From assembly GCA_027490925.1 (NCBI GenBank), contig JAIXXF010000003.1, positions 1 through 64,000 of the forward strand: DNA of 64,000 nucleotides. Reading direction: 5' to 3'. The position numbers and the translations under genes are program-made. The notes beneath the pieces were generated by a model that ran no database searches, was not told where the DNA came from, and saw nothing but the letters and a program-made list of their open reading frames with translations. Numbering within the stretch: position 1 is the first letter of the stretch; each line of letters begins with the position of its first letter. The DNA is from Comamonadaceae bacterium (GTDB lineage: Bacteria; Pseudomonadota; Gammaproteobacteria; Burkholderiales; Burkholderiaceae_C). Below are positions 38,484-48,558 of the stretch, piece after piece.

Positions 38484-38631
38484 CCCGCTGAACGCGGCGC
38501 ATGGGCTAAGGCGCTGTGCAGGCGGCCCACAATAGCCCGCAGGATGCTGCCGTTCCAAGGGACGTGAATATGTGCTGACGGGTGTCAGTCCTGGCGGGTA
38601 CCCAGCAACGCAATGGTTTGGAGAGCAAAGC

Positions 38632-39732
38632 GTGAACACCACCCACACCGAAACCGACGTGATCGCTGAACGGCGTGGAGCCGTTGGCTTTTTGACTCTG
38701 AACCGACCCAGGGCGATGAATGCGCTGTCTCTCGGCATGGTTCGCCAATTGACCTCTGGTTTGACAGCGTGGCGTGAAGACCCCGACGTGCTGGCGGTGG
38801 TCATCCGCGGGGCTGGAAAAGACGATGCGTTCGGGAACTTTTGCGCTGGGGGAGACATCCGGTTCTTCCACACCGCCGCGTTGTCGGGTGACCCTGCGCT
38901 GGACGACTTTTTCACCGAGGAGTACCGACTCAACCACTTGATCGCCACTTACCCAAAACCCTACATCGCACTGATGGACGGGGTGGTCATGGGAGGGGGC
39001 ATGGGCATCAGTCAGGGGGCGAGTCTCAGGGTGGTGACGGAACGCACCAGGATGGCCATGCCTGAAACAGGCATAGGCCTTTTTCCCGATGTCGGCGGCA
39101 GCTATTTTCTCAGCAGGTGTCCAGGTCGCGTTGGCGAGTACCTGGGTCTGACTGGCTTGACACTGGGTCCCGAAGAAGCGCTGGCCTGGGGTCTGGCCGA
39201 CGGCCAACTCGGCACTTCCGAGTTGCCTGTCATTTGGGAAACATTGGCTCATACCCCATTCGAGAGCGGTGCGGCTGTGGAGAGCTGGGTTCAATCCCGC
39301 TGCGCCCATGCAACGCAGCGCAAACCCGACCGCGCGGAAATCGACGCGGTGTTTGGCCTCTCAACGGTTCAAGACATGGTGCGTTCGCTCGAAGCCAGCT
39401 CCGGCGCATGGGCTACTGAGACACTCACGCTATTGCGCAAAAGATCGCCTTTGATGCTGCACGTGGTTTTGGAACAAATCCGCCGTGGCCGCGAAATGGG
39501 TTTGGCTGACGCACTGCGCATGGAACGCGTGATGGTTCATCAATGCTTTCACCTCCGCCCTGGCGCCGCCAGCGAGACGGTGGAAGGCATTCGTGCCCTG
39601 GCCATCGACAAGGACCATCGACCCCGGTGGTACCCGAGCCGGCTGGAGGACGTTCAGGCTTCCGAGGTGAAGGCTTTTTTTCAGAACCCATGGGGTGACA
39701 CTGCGCATCACCCGTTGGCACACCTGGGCTGA
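38632..39732 (+). CDS. Enoyl-CoA hydratase/isomerase family protein (3-hydroxyisobutyryl-CoA hydrolase-like)
   Basis: Crotonase-fold enzyme of 366 residues. GVVMGGGMGISQGASLRV and MPETGIGLFPDVGGSYFL are characteristic of the 3-hydroxyisobutyryl-CoA hydrolase branch (valine breakdown). The oxyanion-hole region reads FCAGGDIRFF. The extended C-terminal part, absent from simple hydratases, also supports this branch. The GTG at 38632 has GGAGAG six bases before it. It stands alone after typA. Short-chain enoyl-CoA hydratase activity cannot be excluded. Confidence 0.85.
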   Translation: MNTTHTETDVIAERRGAVGFLTLNRPRAMNALSLGMVRQLTSGLTAWREDPDVLAVVIRGAGKDDAFGNFCAGGDIRFFHTAALSGDPALDDFFTEEYRLNHLIATYPKPYIALMDGVVMGGGMGISQGASLRVVTERTRMAMPETGIGLFPDVGGSYFLSRCPGRVGEYLGLTGLTLGPEEALAWGLADGQLGTSELPVIWETLAHTPFESGAAVESWVQSRCAHATQRKPDRAEIDAVFGLSTVQDMVRSLEASSGAWATETLTLLRKRSPLMLHVVLEQIRRGREMGLADALRMERVMVHQCFHLRPGAASETVEGIRALAIDKDHRPRWYPSRLEDVQASEVKAFFQNPWGDTAHHPLAHLG

Positions 39733-39759
39733 GCAAACGGGGCGTGGCAGTCCAGAAAC

Positions 39760-40245
39760 TCAGCGATGTCGACTTTTCATCGCCCGTTCCACTTCGCGTT
39801 TGCCTTCACGGTCTTTGATGGTGTCCCGCTTGTCGTGCTCGGCTTTGCCTTTTGCCAAGGCAATCTCGCACTTCACCTTGCCCGCTTTCCAATGCAGGTT
39901 GAGCGGTACCAGGGTGTAACCCTTCTGCTCCACTTTGCCTACCAGTCGCTTGATTTCCGCTTTGTGGAGCAACAGCTTTTTGGTACGTGTCGCGTTGGGA
40001 TTCACGTGACTGGATGCGGTCTTGAGGGGGTTGATCTGACAGCCGAGCACGTAGAGTTCACCATCGCGGATCAACACATACCCGTCGGTCAATTGGGCCT
40101 TGCCCTCACGCAAGGCTTTCACTTCCCAGCCCTCCAGCACCATACCGGCTTCAAACCTTTCTTCGAAGAAGTAGTTGTAAGCCGCTTTCTTGTTGTCGGC
40201 AATGCGTGCGTTTTTGGGGCTGGCGGCTTCGGATTTCTTGACCAT
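39760..40245 (-). CDS. smpB: SsrA-binding protein SmpB
   Basis: Binds tmRNA and brings it to stalled ribosomes for trans-translation. The 161-residue protein has a normal beta-barrel core ([41 protein letters not shown]) and a basic C-terminal tail ([18 protein letters not shown]) that enters the mRNA channel. It is divergent from ratA, as in Escherichia coli. The tmRNA gene itself is not in this window. Confidence 0.96.
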   Translation of the reverse strand: MVKKSEAASPKNARIADNKKAAYNYFFEERFEAGMVLEGWEVKALREGKAQLTDGYVLIRDGELYVLGCQINPLKTASSHVNPNATRTKKLLLHKAEIKRLVGKVEQKGYTLVPLNLHWKAGKVKCEIALAKGKAEHDKRDTIKDREGKREVERAMKSRHR

Positions 40246-40357
40246 GGGCGGGTGGTTGACAGGCTCACGGCGTCAATACAATCACCGCGTGATGCATCAT
40301 ACCGGCTGGTCTGTCGCCAGCCCTGGTTTTGAGTGGCAGCGCCTCTGCCAGATGCCC

Positions 40358-40816
40358 ATGAAAAGTGTCCAGAAATCGGTGTTGATTTGGTACAGCGCGG
40401 ACGAAATGTTCCGGCTGGTTGCCGATGTGCCGTCCTATCCCGCCTTTCTGCCTTGGTGCAGTCACGCCCGCGTATTGAGTGAAGACCCTGATGGCATGAC
40501 GGCCGAGATCGGCATGCATTTCAGCGGCATTCGCCAAAGCTTCACCACCCGCAACACCCATCGGTCGTCTGAAAAGATCCACCTTCAGTTGGTCAATGGT
40601 CCTTTTTCACAACTCGAAGGCGAGTGGCGTTTTGTGTCTTTGGGTTCCTCGGCCGACGGGGTTATCAACCGGGCTTGTCGGGTTGAACTCCAACTGAATT
40701 ATGGATTTGACAACGCTGCATTGGCGATGCTGGTCGGGCCTGTGTTCGACAAAATTGCCGGCAGTTTGGTGGACGCCTTCGTGAAGCGGGCCGAACAGGT
40801 GTATGGATCGCGATAA
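40358..40816 (+). CDS. ratA: RatA/COQ10-type START-domain protein
   Basis: A 152-residue polyketide-cyclase/START-fold protein of the RatA/Coq10 family (KSVLIWYSADEMFRLVADV, YPAFLPWCSHARV). In Escherichia coli the homologue was described as inhibiting 70S assembly, while relatives bind ubiquinone; which role applies here is open. The ATG at 40358 fits the family N-terminus; another ATG lies six bases upstream. It overlaps ratB by 14 bases and diverges from smpB, which is conserved synteny. Confidence 0.87.
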   Translation: MKSVQKSVLIWYSADEMFRLVADVPSYPAFLPWCSHARVLSEDPDGMTAEIGMHFSGIRQSFTTRNTHRSSEKIHLQLVNGPFSQLEGEWRFVSLGSSADGVINRACRVELQLNYGFDNAALAMLVGPVFDKIAGSLVDAFVKRAEQVYGSR

Positions 40817-41156
40817 CGTGCAGCGCGTGGACGCGGTGGTGGCCTACTCGCCGGTGGCAGGGCAGGTGATTGAGGTGCGTGTTTCTTTGCCTCAAGGCGC
40901 TACCGCACGCGATGCGTTGCACGCATCGGGTTTGGCCGCTCTCCACGATGGGCTTGGTGGTTCAGGCGACGACTGGGGGGTTTGGGGGACACCCGTGCGA
41001 CCCGAGCAAGTTCTCGTTACCGGCGACCGGGTGGAGCTGTACCGCCCCTTGAAAGTTGACCCCAAGTCGGCCCGTCGAGAACGTTTCAAGAAGCAGGGCA
41101 GCCGCAGGGCCGGGTTGTTTTCAAAGCAACGTGTGAATGCGAAAGCGGGTTACTGA
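40803..41156 (+). CDS. ratB: RnfH/RatB family protein (UPF0125)
   Basis: A small beta-grasp (ubiquitin-like) protein of 117 residues: [21 protein letters not shown], then [19 protein letters not shown], ending in a basic tail with RRERFKKQG. The RYRPL-type motif is typical of the RnfH family. It overlaps the ratA end by 14 bases, the usual ratA-ratB arrangement. The biochemical role is not known. Confidence 0.88.
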   Translation: MDRDNVQRVDAVVAYSPVAGQVIEVRVSLPQGATARDALHASGLAALHDGLGGSGDDWGVWGTPVRPEQVLVTGDRVELYRPLKVDPKSARRERFKKQGSRRAGLFSKQRVNAKAGY

Positions 41157-41179
41157 CCCGCAGCTGGGTATGGGCCTCA

Positions 41180-41680
41180 TCACTGGCAGTCGGTTGCGAT
41201 CACCGATTGAATCCGCTTCAGTTCGGCCGTTCGAGTGGCCTCGTCCATAAAAACCCGCTCGCCCTGCGCGTTGGCGCGGGCCAACCTCACCCCCGACTCG
41301 TAGGTGTTCTTGGCCTGCACTGCGCGGGCGCAGTTCTCTGCCCTGGCCTTTGCCGATTTATCGGCCTCGGCCTTCTTGCGCTGTTCTTCCGCTTGTTTTT
41401 CAGTGGTGGGCTTGGGAGCGTTCTTGGCGTCGCTGGTGCTGGCTGCGGGGCGTGGTGCGCTCGCCGCGGTTTCAGGCTGGGAGGGTGGCGGCTCCGCCGT
41501 CACTGTTTCAGGTTTCACCCCCGCAGGTCGCTTAACGATGTCTTTCGCAGGCACGTCGGGAGGCGGGGGACGGTCGCTGTACACAACGCTGCCCGCGTTG
41601 TCGCGCCAGCCCCATTGGGCGGTGGCTGCGGTCAACCCGCTCAGGCACATGAACAAAATCAGACAGCGGACTACCTTCAT
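41180..41680 (-). CDS. DUF4124 domain-containing exported protein
   Basis: A 166-residue protein with a signal peptide ([21 protein letters not shown]). It then has a DUF4124 domain ([19 protein letters not shown]), a Pro/Ala/Lys-rich linker, and a charged helical segment with Cys in ENCARAV and near the C-terminus. Such periplasmic proteins are common in betaproteobacteria; their function is unknown. It is convergent with ratB and divergent from guaB. Confidence 0.82.
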   Translation of the reverse strand: MKVVRCLILFMCLSGLTAATAQWGWRDNAGSVVYSDRPPPPDVPAKDIVKRPAGVKPETVTAEPPPSQPETAASAPRPAASTSDAKNAPKPTTEKQAEEQRKKAEADKSAKARAENCARAVQAKNTYESGVRLARANAQGERVFMDEATRTAELKRIQSVIATDCQ

Positions 41681-41732
41681 ACCGTGAGTCTATCTCCACG
41701 GTGGCGGGGTCCGTTCGCGATGGACGCACGAG

Positions 41733-41738
41733 TACAAT
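41733..41738 (+). promoter_or_regulatory. Possible -10 box of guaB
   Basis: TACAAT, 20 bases upstream of the guaB ATG in the guaB/DUF4124 intergenic region, is a near-consensus -10 box. No convincing -35 box stands at the right distance. Confidence 0.35.
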
Positions 41739-41758
41739 CTGGCTTTTGGAGCTTTCAA

Positions 41759-43228
41759 ATGCGCCTGCTAGGAAAAGCGCTCACCTTCGACGATGTGTTG
41801 CTGGTGCCAGCGTTCTCCCAAGTCCTGCCCAAGGACACCTCGCTTGCCACCCGCTTTTCGCGCAACATCACCCTGAACTTGCCCTTGGTGTCGGCCGCCA
41901 TGGACACGGTGACCGAGGCCCGCCTGGCGATTGCCATCGCCCAAGAGGGTGGTATTGGTATCGTGCACAAGAACCTCACGCCCAAGCAACAGGCTGCGGA
42001 AGTGGCCCGTGTCAAGCGCTACGAATCGGGTGTGTTGCGCGACCCCGTGGTCATTACCCCCGGCCACACGGTACGCCAAGTTTTGGATCTGTCCGAGCAA
42101 TTGGGCGTGTCAGGATTCCCCGTATGCGATGGCGGTAAGGTGGTCGGCATCGTGACCAACCGGGATCTGCGCTTTGAAACCCGGTACGACGTTCCCGTCA
42201 GCCACATCATGACCCCGCGCGACAAGCTGGTGACTGTGCCCGAAGGCACATCCCCAGCAGAAGCGAAAGCTTTGTTGAACAAGCACAAACTGGAGCGCTT
42301 GTTGGTGGTCAATGAAGCTTTCGAGCTCAAAGGGTTGATCACCGTCAAAGACATCGCCAAGCAAACCAGCTTCCCAAACGCAGCCCGCGACGCGTCAGGG
42401 CGACTCCGTGTTGGGGCGGCTGTGGGTGTGGGCGAGGGGACAGAAGAGCGGGTGGAGCTGTTGGTCAAGGCCGGCGTTGACGCGGTTGTGGTGGACACAG
42501 CCCATGGACACAGCCAAGGCGTGATTGAGCGCGTTCGGTGGGTCAAGAACAACTACCCGCAGATCGACGTCATTGGCGGCAACATCGCGACAGGTGCCGC
42601 AGCGCTTGCGTTGGCCGAGGCGGGCGCCGACGCGGTCAAAGTTGGTATCGGGCCAGGTTCGATTTGCACCACGCGCATCGTCGCAGGGGTCGGTGTCCCT
42701 CAAATCATGGCAATTGACAACGTCGCCACGGCCCTGCGCGGTTCCGATGTGCCGCTGATCGCCGATGGCGGCATCCGGTACAGCGGAGACATCGCGAAAG
42801 CCATTGCGGCGGGGGCCAGCACCGTGATGATGGGGGGTGTTTTTGCGGGCACCGAAGAGGCACCCGGTGAGATCGTCTTGTTTCAAGGGCGCAGCTACAA
42901 GAGCTACCGCGGTATGGGCAGCATCGGGGCGATGCAGCAAGGCAGCGCCGATCGTTACTTCCAAGAGTCGACGTCGGGCAACCCGAACGCCGACAAACTT
43001 GTGCCCGAGGGGATTGAGGGCAGGGTGCCATACAAAGGGTCGATGGTCGCCATCGTGTTCCAAATGGCGGGCGGGGTGAGGGCGTCCATGGGGTATTGCG
43101 GTTGCGCCACCATCGAGGACATGAAAAACAAGGCCGAGTTCGTGGAGATCACCTCCGCCGGTATCCGTGAAAGCCACGTCCACGACGTGCAGATCACCAA
43201 GGAAGCGCCCAACTACCGGGCGGAGTGA
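41759..43228 (+). CDS. guaB: Inosine-5'-monophosphate dehydrogenase
   Basis: Oxidises IMP to XMP with NAD+, the committed step of guanine nucleotide synthesis. The 489 residues form a TIM barrel ([16 protein letters not shown]; catalytic Cys in [16 protein letters not shown]; flap region [14 protein letters not shown]) interrupted by a pair of CBS domains at about 95-210 ([12 protein letters not shown]). The ATG at 41759 gives the standard N-terminus; upstream open codons belong to the opposite gene's antisense. It precedes guaA by 56 bases. Confidence 0.97.
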   Translation: MRLLGKALTFDDVLLVPAFSQVLPKDTSLATRFSRNITLNLPLVSAAMDTVTEARLAIAIAQEGGIGIVHKNLTPKQQAAEVARVKRYESGVLRDPVVITPGHTVRQVLDLSEQLGVSGFPVCDGGKVVGIVTNRDLRFETRYDVPVSHIMTPRDKLVTVPEGTSPAEAKALLNKHKLERLLVVNEAFELKGLITVKDIAKQTSFPNAARDASGRLRVGAAVGVGEGTEERVELLVKAGVDAVVVDTAHGHSQGVIERVRWVKNNYPQIDVIGGNIATGAAALALAEAGADAVKVGIGPGSICTTRIVAGVGVPQIMAIDNVATALRGSDVPLIADGGIRYSGDIAKAIAAGASTVMMGGVFAGTEEAPGEIVLFQGRSYKSYRGMGSIGAMQQGSADRYFQESTSGNPNADKLVPEGIEGRVPYKGSMVAIVFQMAGGVRASMGYCGCATIEDMKNKAEFVEITSAGIRESHVHDVQITKEAPNYRAE

Positions 43229-43243
43229 TCCGGTCAGTCCCAC

Positions 43244-43276
43244 AGGGGCAGCCGCAGGGCCGCCCCTTTTTCTTTT
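43244..43276 (+). terminator. Rho-independent terminator between guaB and guaA
   Basis: AGGGGC (43244-43249) and GCCCCT (43262-43267) pair around a GC-rich loop that can pair further, and are followed by TTTTCTTTTT. It sits 16 bases after the guaB stop and ends close to the guaA start, so part of the guaB transcripts should stop before guaA. Confidence 0.65.
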
Positions 43277-43284
43277 TGTCCGCC

Positions 43285-44895
43285 ATGCATCAAAAAATTC
43301 TCATCCTCGACTTTGGTTCGCAAGTCACGCAGTTAATCGCTCGCCGCGTGCGCGAAGCCCATGTTTACTGCGAGGTGCATCCCTGCGACGTGAGCGACGA
43401 ATGGATACGGTCTTACGCGGCAGACGGCAATCTGAAGGGCGTGATCTTGTCTGGCAGCCACGCCAGCGTATACGAGGACAGCACCGACAAAGCGCCGCCG
43501 TCGGTCTTCGGTCTGGGAGTACCGGTGCTGGGCATTTGTTATGGCATGCAAACCATGGCGCACCAGCTCGGCGGCAAAGTAGAAAGCGGGCTGCACCGGG
43601 AATTCGGTTTCGCCGCGGTGCGGGCACGCGGGCACACCGCATTGTTGAAAGACATCGCCGATTTCACCTCTCCTGAGGGCTTTGGCATGCTGAACGTCTG
43701 GATGAGCCACGGTGACAAAGTCACGGAGTTGCCCCCGGGGTTCAAGCTGATGGCGAGTACGGACAGTTGCCCCATCGCTGGCATGGCAGACGAGGACCGC
43801 CGCTTTTATGCCGTCCAGTTTCACCCCGAGGTCACTCACACCCTTCAAGGGCAAGCCATCCTAGAACGCTTTGTATTGGGCATATGTGGTGTCAAGCCAG
43901 ATTGGGTGATGCGCGACCACATCGCTGAGGCTGTGGAGAAAATCCGCGCGCAGGTCGGCGATGAGGAAGTCATATTGGGCCTTTCTGGCGGAGTGGACTC
44001 GTCGGTGGCCGCTGCGCTCATCCACCGCGCGATTGGTGACCAGCTGACGTGTGTGTTCGTCGACCATGGCTTGCTGCGTTTGAACGAAGGCGATATGGTG
44101 ATGGATATGTTCGCGGGCAAATTGCGCGCGAAGGTGGTTCGGGTCGATGCGAGTGGGTTGTTCCTTGGACAACTCGCTGGGGTGAGCGACCCCGAGCAAA
44201 AGAGAAAAATCATCGGCGGCTTGTTCGTTGACGTGTTCAAAGCCGAGGCGAGCAAGCTCAAGAACCTCGGGGCGAAAGGCGCCCAATGGCTCGCTCAGGG
44301 GACGATATACCCCGATGTGATTGAGTCTGGCGGTTCCAAAAGCAAGAAGGCCGTCACGATCAAAAGCCATCACAACGTGGGTGGCTTGCCAGAACAGTTG
44401 GGTTTGAAGCTGTTGGAGCCGTTGCGTGACCTGTTCAAGGACGAGGTTCGGGAACTGGGCATTGCTTTGGGGCTACCGCCTGAAATGGTTCATCGCCACC
44501 CGTTCCCGGGGCCCGGGCTCGGCGTTCGCATTTTGGGCGAAGTCAAGAAAGAGTACGCCGACCTGTTGCGCCGTGCCGATGCCATCTTCATCGAAGAATT
44601 GCGCAGCTGTCGCGATACCGCCAGCGGTAAGAACTGGTATGACCTCACCAGCCAAGCCTTCGCGGTGTTCTTGCCCGTCAAGAGTGTGGGGGTGATGGGC
44701 GATGGCCGGACCTACGAATACGTGGTGGCGTTGCGTGCGGTACAGACCAGCGACTTCATGACCGCCGACTGGGCCGAGTTGCCGTACGCGTTGTTGAAGA
44801 AGGTCTCCAGCCGAATCATCAATGAGGTGCGTGGCATCAACCGGGTGACCTACGACGTCAGTTCCAAACCCCCCGCCACCATCGAGTGGGAATGA
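43285..44895 (+). CDS. guaA: GMP synthase (glutamine-hydrolysing)
   Basis: Aminates XMP to GMP using glutamine and ATP. The 536 residues show a class I glutamine amidotransferase (Cys in [12 protein letters not shown]; His and Glu in QFHPEVTHT), the ATP pyrophosphatase domain (P-loop [14 protein letters not shown]) and the C-terminal dimerisation domain ending KPPATIEWE. The ATG at 43285 matches the usual start ([18 protein letters not shown]). There is no clear Shine-Dalgarno sequence; the leader is T-rich because of the terminator. Confidence 0.97.
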   Translation: MHQKILILDFGSQVTQLIARRVREAHVYCEVHPCDVSDEWIRSYAADGNLKGVILSGSHASVYEDSTDKAPPSVFGLGVPVLGICYGMQTMAHQLGGKVESGLHREFGFAAVRARGHTALLKDIADFTSPEGFGMLNVWMSHGDKVTELPPGFKLMASTDSCPIAGMADEDRRFYAVQFHPEVTHTLQGQAILERFVLGICGVKPDWVMRDHIAEAVEKIRAQVGDEEVILGLSGGVDSSVAAALIHRAIGDQLTCVFVDHGLLRLNEGDMVMDMFAGKLRAKVVRVDASGLFLGQLAGVSDPEQKRKIIGGLFVDVFKAEASKLKNLGAKGAQWLAQGTIYPDVIESGGSKSKKAVTIKSHHNVGGLPEQLGLKLLEPLRDLFKDEVRELGIALGLPPEMVHRHPFPGPGLGVRILGEVKKEYADLLRRADAIFIEELRSCRDTASGKNWYDLTSQAFAVFLPVKSVGVMGDGRTYEYVVALRAVQTSDFMTADWAELPYALLKKVSSRIINEVRGINRVTYDVSSKPPATIEWE

Positions 44896-44940
44896 CGCCC
44901 TGTGACCTTCCCACATCTTTTGACCGCAGACACAACCGAA

Positions 44941-46254
44941 ATGACCGCCAGTTCATCAAGCCAACAGCAGCAGCTCCAGCCTGCGGCCGAGCCCCATAGC
45001 GCGCTTCAAGCAGCGGCATTGGCATACCACCGACCTGCAGATATTGGGGACACAGCAGGCAAGCTGGCCATTCAGATCACCAAGAAAGTAGCGGGGCAGG
45101 ACGACTTGGCTTTGGCTTACTCGCCGGGCGTGGCTGCGCCTTGTGAAGAAATTGCCCGGGATCCGTACAAGGCGTATGAGTACACAGCCAAGGGTAATCT
45201 GGTCGCCGTCGTCAGCAACGGTACGGCAGTGCTCGGCCTGGGTGCGATCGGGGCCTTGGCCAGCAAGCCAGTCATGGAGGGCAAAGCGGTCCTTTTCAAA
45301 CGTTTTGCGGGTATCGACGCATTCGACATCGAAATCGATGAGAGCGACCCACAGAAGCTGATCGACATCGTCGCCAGCCTGCACCCGACCTTTGGTGGCA
45401 TCAACTTGGAGGACATCAAGGCGCCTGAGTGTTTTCACATCGAGCGTGTGCTTCGCGAGCGTTTGGACATCCCGGTGTTCCACGATGACCAACATGGCAC
45501 AGCCATCGTGGTTGCTGCTGGGCTGATGAACGCCCTGCACCTTCAGGGAAAGTCGTTGGACACGGTCCGTTTGGTCTGCAATGGCGCGGGGGCTGCCGCT
45601 ATCGCCTGTCTGGAGCTGCTGCTCGGTGTCGGCCTCAAGCGTGAAAACACCTTGGTGTGCGACTCTCGGGGGGTGATTCATGATGGCCGCCACGCCCCTG
45701 GCGATGACGGTGAAAAGGGCGCGTGGGCCTGCCCAACAGCCGCTAGGACCCTGGCCGACGCTTTGGTGGGGGCCGATGTTTTCTTGGGGCTGTCAGGTCC
45801 TCGTTTGGTGAATCAGGACATGGTGAAGTCCATGGCCCCTGCGCCAGTGGTGTTTAGTTTGGCCAACCCAGAGCCAGAAATTCGCCCGGAGCTTGTGGCA
45901 GAGGTGTCCCCTCAGGCAATCATCGCCACCGGTCGGTCTGACTATGCCAACCAAGTCAACAACGCGTTGTGCTTTCCCTACTTGTTCCGTGCCGCTTTGG
46001 ACACTGGGGTACGACAAATCAACAACGACATGAAGCTGGCCGCAGTCCACGCGTTGGCAGAACTGGCCAGACGCGACGCGGCTTTCGGTGCGAACAAGCT
46101 GTTGCCGACTTTGCTGGACAACCGCTTGCTTGAAGAGGTCTCGCTGCGGGTTGCGAAAGCCGCGGTGGACAGCGGGGCAGCCCGACGCCCGTTTGACGCG
46201 ATCGAATACCGGGCACGTTTGCAGCGTTTGGCGGCCCAAGTGACCGCGTATTGA
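44941..46254 (+). CDS. NADP-type malic enzyme, short form
   Basis: Decarboxylates malate to pyruvate and makes NAD(P)H. Landmarks are [30 protein letters not shown], a Rossmann loop [16 protein letters not shown] and [12 protein letters not shown]. With 437 residues it has only the malic domains and lacks the C-terminal phosphotransacetylase-like domain of the 750-residue MaeB proteins. The ATG at 44941 is preferred; a GTG at 44902 would add 13 residues. The N-terminus is Ser/Gln-rich and probably unstructured. It follows guaA by 45 bases. Confidence 0.85.
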   Translation: MTASSSSQQQQLQPAAEPHSALQAAALAYHRPADIGDTAGKLAIQITKKVAGQDDLALAYSPGVAAPCEEIARDPYKAYEYTAKGNLVAVVSNGTAVLGLGAIGALASKPVMEGKAVLFKRFAGIDAFDIEIDESDPQKLIDIVASLHPTFGGINLEDIKAPECFHIERVLRERLDIPVFHDDQHGTAIVVAAGLMNALHLQGKSLDTVRLVCNGAGAAAIACLELLLGVGLKRENTLVCDSRGVIHDGRHAPGDDGEKGAWACPTAARTLADALVGADVFLGLSGPRLVNQDMVKSMAPAPVVFSLANPEPEIRPELVAEVSPQAIIATGRSDYANQVNNALCFPYLFRAALDTGVRQINNDMKLAAVHALAELARRDAAFGANKLLPTLLDNRLLEEVSLRVAKAAVDSGAARRPFDAIEYRARLQRLAAQVTAY

Positions 46255-46258
46255 GCCG

Positions 46259-47605
46259 TTAAGCCAGCCCCTGATGGAGTGGGGTCGGCTTGTCCTGCTG
46301 AATCTCGATCTTGATGGTGGTGTTTTCAAGGACCTCGTAGCGCTGGATGCGCCAGATGGTCTCCCGTGTCAGCGCCTGACCAGCTGAAAGCAGCAGAACC
46401 CCTTCTTTAGAGAGCAGGTCTTTGGACAACACCATGCCAGGCTGCAGGTGATCGGTGTCCAGTGAAGGTGGTGCTGGCGTCCGCTCACGCCCAGCCTGCA
46501 GGACGTTCAAGAAGGCATCCAGCACATCGGGGTCGAATTGCCCACCGCGGCCGCGCAGCATCAGCGTCTGCGCTTCTGTGTCGGTGAGTTGCCCCCCTGT
46601 CAGATGCCCTCGCAGGAGATCGTCGTAACTGGAGGCAACCGCCAGAATACGCGCCCCGAGCGGCACGTCAGCGCCAGCCAAGCCATCAGGGAAGCCCGCC
46701 CCGTCGAACCGCTCGTGGTGTGACCGGATGTAGTCGGCCACCTCCTGGTGCGCATCCAATGCCATGAAGGCTTGTGCGCCCACGACCGGGTGCCGTTTGT
46801 ACAGCTTCAGCTCATCGGGCGCCAACCGACCCACCGGTTTGTCCAGCACATGGTCGGGCAGGGCCATGAAGCCCACGTCATGGAGCAAGCCGGCAACCAA
46901 GATGTCCTGTGTCTGTTCGGCGCTGCAGCCCATGGCGGCCGCCGTGCGGCGCGCGAGGTCGCCTGTTCTTTTTCCATGGCCAGCGCCCACCCCATGGCGC
47001 AACTCCATCAAATTGGCAAAGATCTTGATGCTGGTCAAATAATTTCGCTTGAGTTGCTCATTGGCTTGGGCCAGGTCCAGGGTCCTCGCCTGGACTTTTG
47101 CCTCCAACTCTGCGTTCAGTGCTTGCAGGGCCACATTTTGTTGCCGCGTCAGCACCTCCAGCCGGGTGCGCTCTCGGCCCAAGGCGCGTCGTTCCGCAGC
47201 CTGCCGCACCGCAATCCGAACCTCCAGATCGTCCCAGGGTTTGTGGATGTAGCGGTAAATCTGACCGCCATTGATGGCGGCCACGGTTTCCGCCATGTCG
47301 GAGTAGCCGGTCAGTAAGATCCGTTCGGTTTCTGGCCAGCGTTGCCGGATTTTGGCCAGCAGGGTGGCACCGTCCATGCCCGGCATGCGCATGTCGCTGA
47401 CCACCACGTCGGTCGGATCGTCCTCCATGAGCGCCAGTGCCTCTGCGCCGCTTTGTGCCGTCAGCACGCGGCAGCCTTCCGGGCGCAATGCACGCTTGAG
47501 TGCCGCAAGGATGTTGGGTTCGTCGTCCACGCACAGAACAGACCAGGCGCTGGGCGCTTGAGCCGCGATGGCGTCTTCCGTGGGGTGATCTTGGTCAGCG
47601 GTCAT
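46259..47605 (-). CDS. REC / HD-GYP response regulator
   Basis: Response regulator of 448 residues of the RpfG type, probably hydrolysing cyclic-di-GMP. The receiver domain (about 20-140) has SVLCVDDEPNIL and phospho-acceptor Asp in VVVSDMRMPGMDG. A coiled-coil linker (150-200) leads to the HD-GYP domain (205-390) with GLLHDVGFMALP and HHERFDGAGFPDGL. The GYP triplet is GFP here; other HD-GYP ligands remain. A short C-terminal domain follows. Its ATG overlaps the upstream kinase stop (ATGA). Last gene of the operon that starts with the PYP-like gene, and a likely target of that kinase. Confidence 0.9.
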   Translation of the reverse strand: MTADQDHPTEDAIAAQAPSAWSVLCVDDEPNILAALKRALRPEGCRVLTAQSGAEALALMEDDPTDVVVSDMRMPGMDGATLLAKIRQRWPETERILLTGYSDMAETVAAINGGQIYRYIHKPWDDLEVRIAVRQAAERRALGRERTRLEVLTRQQNVALQALNAELEAKVQARTLDLAQANEQLKRNYLTSIKIFANLMELRHGVGAGHGKRTGDLARRTAAAMGCSAEQTQDILVAGLLHDVGFMALPDHVLDKPVGRLAPDELKLYKRHPVVGAQAFMALDAHQEVADYIRSHHERFDGAGFPDGLAGADVPLGARILAVASSYDDLLRGHLTGGQLTDTEAQTLMLRGRGGQFDPDVLDAFLNVLQAGRERTPAPPSLDTDHLQPGMVLSKDLLSKEGVLLLSAGQALTRETIWRIQRYEVLENTTIKIEIQQDKPTPLHQGLA

Positions 47606-48558
47606 GCGGGGGTGTCCTGAACGGGCTGGTGAACGGGTAGGGTGATTCTGAAATTGGTGCCCAACCCCACCGTGCTGCTGACCTCCAGGCGCCCCCCATG
47701 CTTTTGCACGATACCGTATGACAGTGACAAGCCCAATCCGGTCCCTTTGCCCACCGGCTTGGTGGTGAAAAACGGGTCGAATATCTTCTGCAGATTTTCC
47801 TGCGCGATGCCTGCGCCGTTGTCCGCGATATCGACCCACACGTGCTGACCTTGTACCCCCGTCTGGATGGTGATGGTGCCTCGCTCAGAAGTGATGGCCT
47901 GTGCCGCGTTCACCAGCAGGTTCAAGAAAACCTGATTCAGTGCCGAGGGTAGGCATTGCACCTCTGGCAGCTGGCTGTACTGCTTCACCACATCGGCTTT
48001 GTATTTGATCTCGTTATTGACAATGTTGAGCGTTGAGTCAATGCCGTTGTGCAAGTCAACGTACTCCCACTCCTGCCGCGCGTCCACCCTGGAGAAATCT
48101 TTCAAGTCCTGTACGATCTTTTTCACGCGTTGAATGCCATCTCGGGACTCCCGCATCAGGTTGGGGATGTCCTGTTTGAGGTAGTCGATGTCGATGTCTT
48201 TTTTGGTGTTCAGCACGCATTGGCGCGCCTGGGCATCAGCGATCAATGGCTCGCACGCCTCGTAAGCGGCCAGCATCTTGAACAAATCGTCGAGGTACTG
48301 GGTCAAGGTCCCGAAGTTCGAGAAGATGAACCCGATTGGGTTGTTGATTTCATGAGCCACCCCTGCAGCCAGTTGACCGATGGACGCCAGTTTTTCCGAT
48401 TGCACAAGCTTGTTCTGGGCATCGGACAGTCGGTGGTTGAGCAACTTGAGGTCACGGTTGGCCTGCAACAACTCCTCCGCCACTGAACGGATTTGTTCGC
48501 CCGACATGTCGGACAGGTTGGTTTCGCTGTCTGGGCACGCACTGTCGTAAGGGGTCAT
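47602..48558 (-). CDS. Soluble sensor histidine kinase
   Basis: A 318-residue histidine kinase with no membrane segment or signal peptide. An N-terminal coiled coil (EELLQANRDLKLLNHRLSDA) leads into the dimerisation domain with phospho-acceptor His in GVAHEINNPIGFI. The ATPase domain has the N box VFLNLLVNAAQAI, G boxes DNGAGI and GTGLGLSLSYGI. It has no sensor domain of its own, so its input probably comes from partner proteins such as the PYP-like or PAS proteins of the operon. It overlaps both neighbours by ATGA. Likely partners are the two receiver domains encoded in the same operon. Confidence 0.92.
   Translation of the reverse strand: MTPYDSACPDSETNLSDMSGEQIRSVAEELLQANRDLKLLNHRLSDAQNKLVQSEKLASIGQLAAGVAHEINNPIGFIFSNFGTLTQYLDDLFKMLAAYEACEPLIADAQARQCVLNTKKDIDIDYLKQDIPNLMRESRDGIQRVKKIVQDLKDFSRVDARQEWEYVDLHNGIDSTLNIVNNEIKYKADVVKQYSQLPEVQCLPSALNQVFLNLLVNAAQAITSERGTITIQTGVQGQHVWVDIADNGAGIAQENLQKIFDPFFTTKPVGKGTGLGLSLSYGIVQKHGGRLEVSSTVGLGTNFRITLPVHQPVQDTPA

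Noticed and set aside
39733-40357. A tmRNA (ssrA) gene next to smpB.
   Set aside because: The gaps beside smpB are too short and have no tRNA-like ends, so it must lie elsewhere.
40358-41156. A toxin-antitoxin pair (ratA-ratB).
   Set aside because: The names come from an early proposal. Both genes are conserved core genes beside smpB, so I do not call a plasmid-type toxin-antitoxin module.
41207-41758. Upstream extension of the guaB frame by 184 codons.
   Set aside because: It is antisense to the DUF4124 gene; the standard IMP dehydrogenase N-terminus starts at 41759.
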